From the NCBI GenBank assembly GCA_965223035.1, contig OZ244980.1, positions 4,526,001 through 4,590,000 of the forward strand: a DNA stretch of 64,000 nucleotides, in the 5' to 3' direction. Position numbers and translations under genes: made by a program. Origin of the DNA: CAMDPA01 sp965223035 (GTDB taxonomy: Bacteria > Pseudomonadota > Alphaproteobacteria > Rhizobiales > Hyphomicrobiaceae). The notes under the pieces were generated by a model that saw only the letters and a program-made list of their open reading frames with translations, searched no databases and was not told the origin of the DNA. Positions 24,600 to 34,353 of the stretch are shown here, piece after piece (the first letter of the stretch is position 1; every line of letters starts with the position of its first letter).

Positions 24600-25052
24600 A
24601 TGGCACGCCGCAATGAGCACATTGGGCCACTACTACCTAGCCCCGATCTGCGAGCCAATGCCCGCGACCTGTTGCAGCGCCTCGATGCAACCGGGGACGG
24701 AGCACGCTTTGTGCTCTGGGACAAGCAGGCTGATCAGCCAATCGAAATCAACGAGGACGTCTATGACCTGTGGCGTGGCGTTCTCTTCGACCTGTCGCAA
24801 AACCGGGCGATCCAGATCATGCGCCTCAATTCGGAACTCACTACGGTCCAGGCCGCTGCGTTCCTGAGGGTCTCGCGTCCTCATCTGATCAAGCTGCTCG
24901 ATGAGGGCAAGATCAAACATCGCATGGTTGGCACCCATCGGCGCATCGAGCTGGCGGAACTGATCGCCTTTCGCGATCAGTCCAAGCGCGAGAGCCGTGA
25001 GATCAGCAAACAATTGGCGGAGCAGGCACAAGACTTGGGCCTGGACTATTAG
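24600..25052 (+). CDS. HTH (excisionase-like) antitoxin of a PIN toxin pair
   Basis: 150 residues, with AGGAG 10 nt upstream of the ATG. The C-terminal half has an excisionase/MerR-type DNA-binding helix-turn-helix: ELTTVQAAAFLRVSRPHLIKLLDEGKIKHRMVGTHRRIELAELIAF. The N-terminal half has no fold I recognise. The stop TAG shares its last base with the GTG start of the PIN gene, so the two are coupled. It should repress the operon and neutralise the RNase. Confidence 0.85.
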   Translation: MARRNEHIGPLLPSPDLRANARDLLQRLDATGDGARFVLWDKQADQPIEINEDVYDLWRGVLFDLSQNRAIQIMRLNSELTTVQAAAFLRVSRPHLIKLLDEGKIKHRMVGTHRRIELAELIAFRDQSKRESREISKQLAEQAQDLGLDY

Positions 25053-25621
25053 TGGCGGTCTTCACTGCACTTTATGACGCAAATGTTCTGTACTCGGTCG
25101 GCCTCACCGACATCTCAATCCGACTGGCGCGAAAGGATCTGTTCCGACTGCGCTGGTCGAAGCACATCCATCTGGAATGGATCGGAAATCTATTGAGCAA
25201 TCGCCCCGACATCGATCCCGCGGCGGCGGAGCGACGGCGTGACCTCATGGACCGGGCTGTACCCGGAGCGCTTGTGACCGGCTACAAACGACTCATTGAC
25301 ACGCTCGATCTGCCGGACAGAAAAGACCGTCATGTTCTCGCTGCGGCGATCGTCGGACGCGCAGACGTGATCGTGACCTTCAATGTGCAAGACTTCCCAG
25401 ACGACAAACTGAGGCCTTACGGGATCGAGTGCCAGCACCCCGACGAATTCCTGAACCATCAGCGCACGCTCGCCGAAACCCTCTTCATTGAAATCATTCG
25501 CGAGGCTCGTTCCGATTTGAACAACCCAGCGCTCAGCCCTGACGCGTATGTCGAGCGCTTGAGGGCAAGCAACTTGCCGACCATTGCCGATGAGATTGAA
25601 AAGGTGAAGCGTCTGATTTGA
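25052..25621 (+). CDS. PIN-domain toxin (PF13470-like)
   Basis: 189 residues from GTG. PIN-fold acidic residues are visible: YDANVLY (first Asp), HLEWIGN (Glu), PDRKDRHVLAAAIVGRADVIVTFNVQDFP (Asp cluster). PIN proteins are Mg-dependent RNases, often cutting tRNA or mRNA. It is longer than VapC (about 130), matching the PIN_3 group with a C-terminal helical extension (PDAYVERLRASNLPTIADEIEKV). It pairs with the HTH antitoxin directly upstream. Confidence 0.87.
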   Translation: MAVFTALYDANVLYSVGLTDISIRLARKDLFRLRWSKHIHLEWIGNLLSNRPDIDPAAAERRRDLMDRAVPGALVTGYKRLIDTLDLPDRKDRHVLAAAIVGRADVIVTFNVQDFPDDKLRPYGIECQHPDEFLNHQRTLAETLFIEIIREARSDLNNPALSPDAYVERLRASNLPTIADEIEKVKRLI

Positions 25622-25726
25622 GCCGATTCATGACAGCGTCGCCGTCTTTGCTGGAGGGCTAACCGGCTAGTTCGATCCCTGTCAGGATGGACTGGGAGCA
25701 GCCACGCCCGACCCGGTCCCCACCTC

Positions 25727-27949
25727 TCACAAAAAGCTATAGGGGTCGACGTCCACCTGCAGGCGCAGGTCGCCCTTGGCCTCGGGCATCAGCGCCAGCC
25801 AGGCGCGCAGATAGGCCTGCACGTCGATCTCGCGCGGGGCGCGCACCAACAGCCGCCAGCGGTGCCGGCCGCGCACCACCGCGATCGGCGCCTCGCTCGG
25901 GCCCAATACGGTGATGCGATCCGCCGGCGGCGCGCGGCGGGCGATCGCTTGCGCGTAGGAGCGGGCGAGCGCGGCGTCCTTGGCCGAGACGATCAGCGCC
26001 ACCAGCCGGCCGTAGGGCGGCAACAGGCCGGCTTGGCGTTGGCGGATCTCGCGCTCCAGGAACGCCTCCCGATCGCCGTTGATAATGGCTTCCATCACCG
26101 GATGCTCGGGGCTGTGGGTCTGCACCAAGCCGCGGCCTTTGACCGATGCCCGCCCGGCCCGGCCGGTGACCTGATGCAGCAACTGAAAGGTCCGCTCGCC
26201 GGCGCGCGGATCGGCCCCTTGCGCCAGCCCGAGGTCGCCGTCAACGATGCCGACCAGGCTCAGGTCCGGAAAATTGTGGCCCTTGGCGACGATCTGGGTG
26301 CCGATGATCAGATTGGCCTCGCCGGCTTCGATACGCTGAATGATTTGGCGCATCTCGGTGAGCCCGGGGATCAGGTCGCTGGACAACAGCGCCTGCTTGG
26401 CGTCGGGAAACCGAGCTGACACCTCCTCGGCGATGCGCTCGACACCCGGCCCGCAGGCCACCAGCTTGCCGGGCTCGCCGCAGCTCGGACAGTTCTCGGG
26501 CAATGGCAGCGAAAAGCCACAGTGATGGCAGTTGAGCCGGTTGCGAAAGCGGTGCTCCACCAGCCAGGCGGTGCACTGCGGGCATTCGATGCGCTGGCCG
26601 CAGGCGCGGCACAACGTGAGCGGCGCATAACCGCGCCGGTTCAAGAACAACAGCGCCTGCTGGCCGCGGGTCAGGGTCTCCTCGACCGCCGACACCAGCA
26701 CCGGCGACAGCCATTGGCCGCGCTCGGGCGGATCGCAGCGCAGATCGATGGCCGCGACATCGGGCATCTGGACGCCGGAATGGCGGGCGGGCAACACCAG
26801 ATGCCGATAGCGGCCGGTGCGCGCGTTGACATGGCTTTCGATGGAGGGCGTGGCCGAGGCGAGAATGACCGGGATGCCGCCGAGACTGGCGCGCACCACC
26901 GCCATGTCGCGCGCCTGATAGTGTACCCGATCCTCCTGCTTAAAGCCGGCGTCGTGTTCCTCGTCGACCACGATCAATCCCAGCTCAACATAGGGCAGGA
27001 ACAGCGCCGAGCGCGCGCCGACCACCACCCGCGCCTCGCCATTACCCACCGCGCGCCATACCCGCCCGCGCTCAGGCCCGGACAACGCCGAGTGCCATTC
27101 CACCGGCGGCGCGCCGAAGCGCTCAATGAAGCGGTTAATGAATTGGCCCGTAAGCGCGATTTCCGGCAACATGATCAGCGCCTGCCGGCCGCGGGCCAGC
27201 ATGGCGGCGACGGCGTCGAAATAAACCTCGGTCTTGCCGGAGCCGGTGACGCCATCAAGCAGGGTGACCGAGTAGACGTCGGCGGCCACCGCAGCGCGCA
27301 AGCCATGGACCGCGACGGCCTGCGCGTCGTTGAACACACTGGGGGCGTGGTCATGGCGGGGTTGCGGATACTTGCGCTCGGGAATTGCGACCTCGACCAG
27401 CACACCGGCGGCGATCAAGCCGTCGATCACGCCGGTCGAGCAGGTGGCGGCGGTTGCCAGACCGCTCTTGGTCCGGGCCAGTCCGTCGCCGGCCACCTCC
27501 AGCACGCGTAGTCGGGCGGGCGTCATCTTCGGCGGGCTGATGGCCCCGTCGGCCAGGCAGACGCCGGAGCGCTGCTTGACCGGCTCGAACGCGGACTGCG
27601 CCCCCATCATCATGCGGACCACCATGCCCACCGGCGCCAACGTGTAGCGCGCGATCCACTCGGCGAAACGCAGCGACAACCGCGGCAGGGGCGGAACCTC
27701 GAGCTTGTCGGCCAGCGGCTTCATTTTATCGGGCGACACGCTGGATGGGGGACCAAGCGCCCGATCCCAGACGATGCCGAGCCGCGTTTGCGGACCAAAC
27801 GGCACCACCACCACATCGCCCGGCGCGACCGCCAGCTGCGGCGGCAGCAGGTAATCGTAGGTCTGATCGAGCGCAACTGGCAGCAGCACCGGAACACGCG
27901 GGCGTGTCGCGGGGTCGGCTGGCAACAGCGGATCGAGCAGAGCTGGCAC
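25727..27949 (-). CDS. priA: Primosomal protein N' / replication restart helicase (PriA)
   Basis: 740 residues. 3'-5' helicase that reloads the replisome at stalled forks. N-terminal DNA-binding part (PVALDQTYDYLLPP...GDVVVVPFG), Walker A GVTGSGKTEVYF near residue 233, Walker B VVDEEHD near 326, GSATPS-type motif (LASATPSIES). Zinc-binding cysteines at about 443-500 (CRACGQRIECPQC, CHHCG, CPSCG). Then GTQIVAKGHNFPD and the VTGRAGR motif. Full length. A long frame on the opposite strand (26.5-27.5 kb) is a shadow. Confidence 0.96.
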   Translation of the reverse strand: MPALLDPLLPADPATRPRVPVLLPVALDQTYDYLLPPQLAVAPGDVVVVPFGPQTRLGIVWDRALGPPSSVSPDKMKPLADKLEVPPLPRLSLRFAEWIARYTLAPVGMVVRMMMGAQSAFEPVKQRSGVCLADGAISPPKMTPARLRVLEVAGDGLARTKSGLATAATCSTGVIDGLIAAGVLVEVAIPERKYPQPRHDHAPSVFNDAQAVAVHGLRAAVAADVYSVTLLDGVTGSGKTEVYFDAVAAMLARGRQALIMLPEIALTGQFINRFIERFGAPPVEWHSALSGPERGRVWRAVGNGEARVVVGARSALFLPYVELGLIVVDEEHDAGFKQEDRVHYQARDMAVVRASLGGIPVILASATPSIESHVNARTGRYRHLVLPARHSGVQMPDVAAIDLRCDPPERGQWLSPVLVSAVEETLTRGQQALLFLNRRGYAPLTLCRACGQRIECPQCTAWLVEHRFRNRLNCHHCGFSLPLPENCPSCGEPGKLVACGPGVERIAEEVSARFPDAKQALLSSDLIPGLTEMRQIIQRIEAGEANLIIGTQIVAKGHNFPDLSLVGIVDGDLGLAQGADPRAGERTFQLLHQVTGRAGRASVKGRGLVQTHSPEHPVMEAIINGDREAFLEREIRQRQAGLLPPYGRLVALIVSAKDAALARSYAQAIARRAPPADRITVLGPSEAPIAVVRGRHRWRLLVRAPREIDVQAYLRAWLALMPEAKGDLRLQVDVDPYSFL

Positions 27950-28107
27950 GGGACTGGGCTTAGCGTTGGCGCTTCGGTTGGATGACAGGCAGGCGAATCG
28001 TTAGCGGCAAGCCTAACCGCTGACGAGTGGCAATGCAGCGGCAATCCCAAGGCAGCGTCGGCTACACCTGTCATCGGCGATGTCGCCCAGCGGCAATGCT
28101 CGCGTTC

Positions 28108-28171
28108 CTAGAGCAACCTGCCTTAAATCGGAACCGGCTTTGCGGTTCCGATTTAAGGCGCGATGATCTAG
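28108..28171. repeat. CTAG-bounded palindromic element F (short form)
   Basis: 64 bp: CTAGAGCAACCTGCC at the left, GGCGCGATGATCTAG at the right, with TTAAATCGGAACCG pairing to CGGTTCCGATTTAA around CTTTG. It has one end of each type. It sits in the divergent promoter region between priA and argJ. Confidence 0.85.
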
Positions 28172-28387
28172 CAGGCGCGATCTCCATCTGAACGGCCGCA
28201 CATGGAGCGCAGCCGCTGTTTGATTGCGACCGCCTTGGTCGCACGCCGCCCGCCAGCCGCAGCCACGGGCCCGATCCAACCCCGTCGCACCACCGGTCGC
28301 CAGCGCAGCGCGCCGTCTTGCCTTCGGGCCTTGCTTGCTGTCATGACTGGCGAGACCCACCATCCAACAGTCAGCCCGAGGTCGCTC

Positions 28388-29635
28388 ATGGCCGTTACCA
28401 CCAAGCCGTCGCCGTTTGCGCCGTCCGAGCTGCCGGCGCTGCCGCCGATCGATGGGGTCAGGCTGGCCACCGCCGCGGCCGGCGTGCGCTACGCCGACCG
28501 CACCGACGTGATGCTGGCGCTGCTCGAGGAGGGCACGGTCGCAGCCGGGGTGACGACCCGGTCCAAGACGTGTGCGGCGCCAGTCTTGTGGTGCCGCCAG
28601 CAATTGCAGCACGGGCGCGCGCGCGCGTTGATCGTTAACGCCGGCAACGCCAATGCCTTCACGGGCGCGAAGGGATCGGCGGCGGTCGACGCAACGGTCA
28701 ACGCCGTCGCGCAGGCGGTGGGCTGCCATCGCGACGCGGTGTTCGTGGCCTCGACCGGCGTCATCGGCGAGCCAATGGAGGCGGCCCGAATCATCGCCGT
28801 GGTCGACAAGCTGACGGCCGCGGCGGCGCCTGGCGGCTGGGAGGCGGCAGCGCGCGCGATCATGACCACCGACACCTTTCCAAAGTTGGCGCAGGCCAGC
28901 GCCAACGTGGCAGGGGTTGACGTGACGGTCGGTGGATTTTGCAAAGGGGCGGGGATGATCGCGCCGGACATGGCCACCATGCTGGGCTTCGTGTTCACCG
29001 ATGCGGCGATCGCCCAGCCGGTGCTGCAGCGCTTGGTGGCCGCGATCGCCGATCGGACGTTCAACTGCACCACCGTCGATGGCGATACGTCGACATCGGA
29101 TACCGTGCTCGCCTTCGCGACGGGTGCCGCGCGGCGGCGTGGCGCGCCGGTCATCAACGACATGGCCGATGCCGCTTGCGGCGCCTTTGCAACCGCGCTG
29201 CACGCCGTCATGCGCGACCTTGCGTTGCAGGTGGTGCGCGATGGTGAAGGCCTGAGCAAGTTCGTCGCCATCCACGTCAGCGGGGCGGAGGACGATCGTG
29301 CGGCCCGTCGCATCGCCTTGGCGATCGCCAACTCTCCGATCGTAAAAACCGCGATCGCCGGTGAGGACCCCAACTGGGGGCGCGTGGTGATGGCGGTCGG
29401 CAAGGCCGGCGAGGCTGCCGACCGTGACCGGCTGGCAATATGGTTCGGGCCACATCAGGTCGCTTGCGATGGCGAGCGGGCCGCCGGTTATGTCGAACAG
29501 ACGGTCGCCTCCTACATGCAAAGATCTGAGATCGAGCTTCGGGTCGACGTCGGTGTCGGCGCCGGCGGTGCCACGGTTTGGACCTGCGATCTGACCCACG
29601 GTTATATCTCCATCAACGCGGATTATCGCAGCTAA
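28388..29635 (+). CDS. argJ: Bifunctional ornithine acetyltransferase / N-acetylglutamate synthase (ArgJ)
   Basis: 415 residues from ATG 28388; the frame extends left but crosses repeat-associated sequence. It transfers the acetyl group from N-acetylornithine to glutamate in arginine synthesis, and may also use acetyl-CoA. The self-cleavage site is seen in RAIMTTDTFPK, where the Thr becomes the N-terminus of the beta chain. Other blocks: NAGNANAFTG, GVIGEPM, CKGAGMIAPDMATMLGF, CTTVDGDTSTSDT, GEDPNWGRVVMAVG. Ends TCDLTHGYISINADYRS as in the family. Confidence 0.96.
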   Translation: MAVTTKPSPFAPSELPALPPIDGVRLATAAAGVRYADRTDVMLALLEEGTVAAGVTTRSKTCAAPVLWCRQQLQHGRARALIVNAGNANAFTGAKGSAAVDATVNAVAQAVGCHRDAVFVASTGVIGEPMEAARIIAVVDKLTAAAAPGGWEAAARAIMTTDTFPKLAQASANVAGVDVTVGGFCKGAGMIAPDMATMLGFVFTDAAIAQPVLQRLVAAIADRTFNCTTVDGDTSTSDTVLAFATGAARRRGAPVINDMADAACGAFATALHAVMRDLALQVVRDGEGLSKFVAIHVSGAEDDRAARRIALAIANSPIVKTAIAGEDPNWGRVVMAVGKAGEAADRDRLAIWFGPHQVACDGERAAGYVEQTVASYMQRSEIELRVDVGVGAGGATVWTCDLTHGYISINADYRS

Positions 29636-29774
29636 GACCGCGGTCCACGACGGCGCCGTCAGTTGGCGTTGGCAGATCGCTGTTGAAATCGACGGCGTTG
29701 GTCTTGTTTGGAACAAAAATAGAACGTAAGCTCATGGCTTCGCGCGATTCGGCGTAGAATTGCAGATTGAGGGC

Positions 29775-30896
29775 ATGACCTTTCGCGTTCTCCACACCGG
29801 CGACTGGCACATCGGCAAACCGTTTGGTCGATTTCCAGCCGAGCAAGCGAGCGTGCTTCGGCATGCGCGGCTGACCGCGATCGACCGGCTGGCGGAGGCT
29901 GCCCGGGCCGGCGGTGCGCAGCATATCTTGGTGGCCGGTGATATTTACGACCGCCCTAATCTGGCTGACCGCGCGTTGCGCGAGCCGATTGCACGCATGG
30001 CCCACCATTCCGACCTGACCTGGCATCTCATTCCGGGCAATCACGATCCGGCTGGGTTCGAGAGCGTTTGGGCACGGGTTAAGCAGGATGAGCTGCCGGC
30101 TGCCGTACGGCTTCACCTCGACGCCGCGCCGGTCCAACTCGCCGAGGCCTGCTATCTGTTGCCGGCGCCGCTCTACGCCAAGGCCATGACGCGAGATCCG
30201 ACGGCGTGGTTCGATCAATCCAAGACCCCCGACGGTGCTTTACGGATCGGGCTTGCGCATGGCTCAATCCAGGGCTTCGGCTCGGCCCAGCAGGCAAGTA
30301 TCCAGATCTCGCCGCAACGGGTGGCCACGGCCGGCCTTGACTATCTCGCGCTCGGCGACTGGCATGGTGCGCGTCAGGTGGGCCCGCGCATCTGGTACGC
30401 CGGCACACCGGAGCCCGAGAGCTACCTCGACAATGCGCCCGGCTTCGCTTTGTTGGTCGGCATCGAGGCCCATGCGCCGCCGAAAGTGGAGCGCAGACCA
30501 ATCGGCATTTACCGCTGGATGCAGCGTACCCTCGATGTCAGCGCTGACCGTGACCTGAACCAGTTGGAGGCGGAGTTGGCTGGCATGGGTGCCGCCAGCG
30601 GCCAAGTGCTGCTCGACGTCACCTTATCGGGACGCGTTTCACTGGAGCGCGACCGCACCATTGCCGCTCGCCTTGAGCGGCTCGATGCCGCGCTGTTCCA
30701 CCTGTCGCGGCGGGAGGTGACGCTTCGCTTGGCGCCGGACGGGGAGGATCTGGCCACGCTGCAAGACGCCGCGCTGCGCCGATTGGGCGAGTCGCTGGCG
30801 CGCAGCGCGGCAGACCCGATGGACCCAAAGCACGCTGTGGCTGCGCGGGCCCTGCGTCGTCTATTTGCCGTGATCGAGGCCGAGGACACGATATGA
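29775..30896 (+). CDS. SbcD/Mre11-like DNA repair exonuclease
   Basis: 373 residues from ATG 29775. Calcineurin-like metallophosphoesterase: metal ligands in HTGDWHIGK, AGDIYDRP, IPGNHDP, GLAHGS, and LALGDWHGAR near the end of the domain. The C-terminal third should contact the ATPase partner. Its stop region overlaps the next gene by 4 bp (ATGA), as in SbcCD operons. Predicted Mn-dependent nuclease on DNA ends and hairpins. I leave the symbol blank since the partner is YhaN-like rather than classical SbcC. Confidence 0.85.
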   Translation: MTFRVLHTGDWHIGKPFGRFPAEQASVLRHARLTAIDRLAEAARAGGAQHILVAGDIYDRPNLADRALREPIARMAHHSDLTWHLIPGNHDPAGFESVWARVKQDELPAAVRLHLDAAPVQLAEACYLLPAPLYAKAMTRDPTAWFDQSKTPDGALRIGLAHGSIQGFGSAQQASIQISPQRVATAGLDYLALGDWHGARQVGPRIWYAGTPEPESYLDNAPGFALLVGIEAHAPPKVERRPIGIYRWMQRTLDVSADRDLNQLEAELAGMGAASGQVLLDVTLSGRVSLERDRTIAARLERLDAALFHLSRREVTLRLAPDGEDLATLQDAALRRLGESLARSAADPMDPKHAVAARALRRLFAVIEAEDTI

Positions 30897-33592
30897 AAGT
30901 GCGAGCCCTGCGGGTCGCCGAGGTCGGTCCATTTGCCGACGGCGTTACACTGGAGGGGCTGTCAGGCAAGCTGGACGTGCTGACCGGCCCCAACGAGTTT
31001 GGTAAATCGACGTTGTTCAAGGCGCTGGTGACGCTGATCGGCGAGAAACACTCGTCCGTCGCGAAATCCGTGCAGGAGTTGCGCCCCAACCGCGGCGGCG
31101 CGCCACAGATCGAGGCGGATATTGAGATCGGGGGGCAGCTTTGGCGGCTGCGCAAGCGCTTTCTCGCGCAAAAATCGGCGGTGCTGTTGAACCTCGATAG
31201 CGGTGGGACCTGGCGGGGCGTGGAAGCAGAGGACAAGATTCGTGACCTGATCGGTGGCCCGAACCGCGAGCCGATGCGGTCACTGCTGTGGGTGGCGCAA
31301 GGCGCTGGGTTCACCTTGCCGGAGAAAACCGACACCGGCTTGAGCGGATCGCTGGCGGAGCTGATCGAGCAAGAGGTCGCCGAAAGCACCGGCGCCCGTC
31401 AGCTCAGACGGATCCGTCAGCGCGTGGAGGAACTGAGGGGCGCGCTGGTCACGGCAAGTCATGGAAGGCCGCGCGCGGGCGGGGCGCTGGCGTTGGCGCT
31501 CGCGGACCGGCGGCGCTTACAAGAGCACCTGCAGGAGGCCCAGACGCGGGCCGGCGCGGCGGCGGAGCGGGTCACGCGACTGGCCACGCTGCGCGCGGAA
31601 CACAGCAAGCATTTCGCACCCGCCGCTGCCGCTCAGCTGGAGCAGCATGCGCATACCGCACGGGCGACGTTAAAGCGTGCAGACCAAGCGATCGAACGCG
31701 AGCGCACGGCCGAGCAACGGGTGGCGGCGTGCGCGCTCAAGCACAAGCAATCCAAAGCCGCAATCGATGACTTCGAGCGAGGCTTGAGCAAACTCGAAGC
31801 GTTGACGGCGGAACGGCAGCGGCTCACACTGTTGCAGCGTCAGTGCATTGAGACGCGTGCTGCGCACGAAGCGCAGCTGAAGGCCCTGAGCACTGAGCGC
31901 GACCGGGTTGCCGCGGCGCTGTCCGAGACGCAGCGCTTATTGCGTCTTGAACGCGCGCTTGCCGAAGCTGTCCAAGCGCGTCGCGATGCCGAGGCAATGA
32001 CCCGACGGCTCGATCAGGCGCGGACAACGGCAGTGGAGATCGCCGAGCACGAAGCGCGGCTCGCAGCCCAACCGGCGCGCGAACCGATGGTGCGAGAAGC
32101 GCGACGCTTGGCTGGCGATCTGGCCACGACAGAAGCTCAGCTTGCCGCCGCTGCCCCCCAGATCCGGCTCGATGCCGACGCCGCCAGCTCCGGTCGCATC
32201 CACATTGGCGGACAACCGGTCACCGATCAGACGGTCGTGATCGTCGATAAAGAACTCGATATCGCCATCGACGGGATCGGCAAGATCGTCATTTCGCCCG
32301 GTCACGTTGGGCTGGAAGGGCTGAAGGCTCAGCGCGACGAACTGCAAAAGGCGCTCCACGCCACCCTCACGCACCTCCGCGTCGACAGCGTTGAGCGGGC
32401 CGAAGCGGCGTTCGTCGCGCGATTGGAAACAGAGCGAGCGTTGGCCGAAGCGGAGGCCAGATTCACCTCGCTCGCGCCGGCAGGACTGACGCCGTTACAG
32501 GATCAATTGCAAGCTGTGCTGGCGCGTGCCGGCGATGCACCGGAACCTCCGCAACCGCTGCCTGACCGCGCCGAGCTGGAACTGCAGGAGCGGAGCATGG
32601 CGCGGGAGGCGGAGGCGCTGGACGCGTCATGCCGCGGCCTCGACGACGAGAATGGGTCCAACCTCCAGCAGCTGACGCGCCTTGAAGCGGAGCTGGCCTC
32701 GATCGATCGCCAACTGCAGTCGCTGCACGAGCAGCTACCGGCGCCGGCCGAACGGGAACAGATCCGGGCGGATCTGGCTGCCGCCGATCAGCACGCCGCC
32801 TCGGCGTTGTCTGAGGCCGTGCGCGACCGCGCCGCTTGGGCTGACGCGGCGCCGAAGGGGATCGACCATGAGGCGCTGGTGCGAGCCAAGGATGCGGCCG
32901 AGCGGGAGGTGCGATCCTTTGCGGAGCGGCGCGAACAACTGGCCCGCGCGATCGCCGAAATCGAGGGGGCCCTGCAGCGCGATCGCGCTGAAGGCACCGG
33001 CTCGGAGGTCGATGAGCTGAGCGAGCAGCTGGTCGCCGCGGAGCATAAGGTCGCTGACTTGGAGGAAGAGGTGCAAGCCCTGACGTTACTGGCTGAGCAC
33101 CTGGTTGAGATCGGCGAGGCGCACCGGACCCAAGTGATGGCGCCTGTGATCGACCGGCTTGAAGTCCGCTTGCGGGGGTTGCTGGTGGACGCCAAACTGG
33201 CCTTCGATGGCCCGCTGCGGATGGCCGGGCTCGAGCGGGACGGACAAACGGACTTGTACGCTCAATTGAGCGCGGGAACCCGCGAGCAGATTGCGACGGT
33301 GGTGCGCCTCACCTACGCGGAAATGATGGCTGCCCGCGGCACCGAGCTGCCGGTGGTGCTCGACGATGCGCTGGTGTTTACCGACGAAAGACGACTGGCC
33401 GTGATGGCACAGCTGCTCTCGGAGGCCGCGCGCCACCACCAAGTGATCGTCCTCACATGTCGTCAATCGATGATGGACACTGCGCTCGCCCCCGTGAGCG
33501 CGCACCGATTGGACCTAAAGCCTTGGCTAGTCGAGCAACAGGCCACCGAACCCCGCCGACGCGCTCACGGCGCCAGCCTGATCGACGCGTGA
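30893..33592 (+). CDS. SbcC/YhaN-like SMC-type ATPase
   Basis: 899 residues. N-terminal Walker A GPNEFGKSTLFKAL near residue 33, with the early switch EVGPFADGV. Long Ala/Glu/Arg-rich coiled coils occupy about 200-400 and 500-750. C-terminal signature/Walker B: LSAGTREQIATVVRLTYAEM, LPVVLDDALVFTDERR, then VIVLTCRQS. Between the coils (about 420-475) is a short beta-rich insert (IHIGGQPVTDQTVVIVDKEL) in place of the CxxC zinc hook; I find no CxxC there. Forms a Mre11-Rad50-like complex with the upstream nuclease, by inference. Confidence 0.83.
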   Translation: MKVRALRVAEVGPFADGVTLEGLSGKLDVLTGPNEFGKSTLFKALVTLIGEKHSSVAKSVQELRPNRGGAPQIEADIEIGGQLWRLRKRFLAQKSAVLLNLDSGGTWRGVEAEDKIRDLIGGPNREPMRSLLWVAQGAGFTLPEKTDTGLSGSLAELIEQEVAESTGARQLRRIRQRVEELRGALVTASHGRPRAGGALALALADRRRLQEHLQEAQTRAGAAAERVTRLATLRAEHSKHFAPAAAAQLEQHAHTARATLKRADQAIERERTAEQRVAACALKHKQSKAAIDDFERGLSKLEALTAERQRLTLLQRQCIETRAAHEAQLKALSTERDRVAAALSETQRLLRLERALAEAVQARRDAEAMTRRLDQARTTAVEIAEHEARLAAQPAREPMVREARRLAGDLATTEAQLAAAAPQIRLDADAASSGRIHIGGQPVTDQTVVIVDKELDIAIDGIGKIVISPGHVGLEGLKAQRDELQKALHATLTHLRVDSVERAEAAFVARLETERALAEAEARFTSLAPAGLTPLQDQLQAVLARAGDAPEPPQPLPDRAELELQERSMAREAEALDASCRGLDDENGSNLQQLTRLEAELASIDRQLQSLHEQLPAPAEREQIRADLAAADQHAASALSEAVRDRAAWADAAPKGIDHEALVRAKDAAEREVRSFAERREQLARAIAEIEGALQRDRAEGTGSEVDELSEQLVAAEHKVADLEEEVQALTLLAEHLVEIGEAHRTQVMAPVIDRLEVRLRGLLVDAKLAFDGPLRMAGLERDGQTDLYAQLSAGTREQIATVVRLTYAEMMAARGTELPVVLDDALVFTDERRLAVMAQLLSEAARHHQVIVLTCRQSMMDTALAPVSAHRLDLKPWLVEQQATEPRRRAHGASLIDA

Positions 33593-33795
33593 GCTGCACG
33601 CGCTTTTGGGCGTCACATTGGCAACCGGCCCAGTCCGCTTCGAGGCAGGTTGCCGACGCGGATCGGATCGCCGAAGGCCGAGCCCCGACCCGGTCCCCGC
33701 ATCATCGTGCCATTGGAGGCCGGGTGCAGAATGGTTCCACACACTACTGAAGCGCCCGGTTGCGATGGCCGTAGCGGCGGGGCAAGCGCTGTTGA

Positions 33796-34353
33796 TCAAC
33801 CGCCTGTGGCAGCCGCCGCGCTGGCACCAGCGCTGCCGAAGCGCGTACTGATGTCGGGAATGTCCGGCCGCCCGACGTCTGCGGTGGGGTCCTCCGAACG
33901 GCGTGATTTGCCTTCAAAGAAGGCGCCCTGCTCGATCGACAGAGCCTGATGGAAAACATCGCCCTCGACGTGGCTGGATGCCTGGAGCATCACACGTTTG
34001 CCTCGGATCGATCCCATCACATGACCGCGAACGACGACCTCGTCGCCGACGATCGCGCCGGTGATCTTGGCTTTCTCGCCGATCACGATGTTGGTGCCGT
34101 GGATATCGCCCTGGATATCGCCGTCAACCTGAACCTCTCCGCGCGAAACCAAATTGCCCATGATCGTCAAATCGCTGCCGATCACAGACGGCGCGTTACG
34201 CTCCGTTGGCCGCGTGCCCATTTGCCAATTCGATTGTTGCGGGGGAACCGATCCAGGCGTCGGGACGGGCATACCCGTGTTGCCCATCGGCTGCGGTACT
34301 GCGGAATGCTCCGCGCTCTCTTGATCTTTATCGCTCTTCCTGATGTTGAGCAT
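33796..34353 (-). CDS. Bactofilin family cytoskeletal protein
   Basis: 185 residues, with GGAGGTAAG well placed before the ATG. A Pro/Gln-rich flexible N-terminus, then the bactofilin beta-helix: TIMGNLVSRGEVQVDGDIQGDI, IVIGEKAKITGAIVGDEVVVRGHVMGSI, KRVMLQASSHVEGDVFHQALSIEQGAFFEG. The regular 6-residue hydrophobic rhythm is clear. Bactofilins polymerise without nucleotide under the membrane and recruit wall or stalk enzymes in alphaproteobacteria. The C-terminus is a variable tail (AGASAAAATGG). Confidence 0.93.
   Translation of the reverse strand: MLNIRKSDKDQESAEHSAVPQPMGNTGMPVPTPGSVPPQQSNWQMGTRPTERNAPSVIGSDLTIMGNLVSRGEVQVDGDIQGDIHGTNIVIGEKAKITGAIVGDEVVVRGHVMGSIRGKRVMLQASSHVEGDVFHQALSIEQGAFFEGKSRRSEDPTADVGRPDIPDISTRFGSAGASAAAATGG

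Noticed and set aside
25660..25700. GTTCGATCCCTGT near 25670 as a tRNA T-arm
   Set aside because: No acceptor stem, anticodon arm or pairing T-stem can be formed around it.
26522..27511. 329-codon plus-strand frame inside priA
   Set aside because: Antisense shadow of priA; no domain and biased composition.
28013..29716. 567-codon minus-strand frame
   Set aside because: It is antisense to argJ, Arg/Asp/His-rich with no domain, typical of shadow frames in GC-rich DNA.
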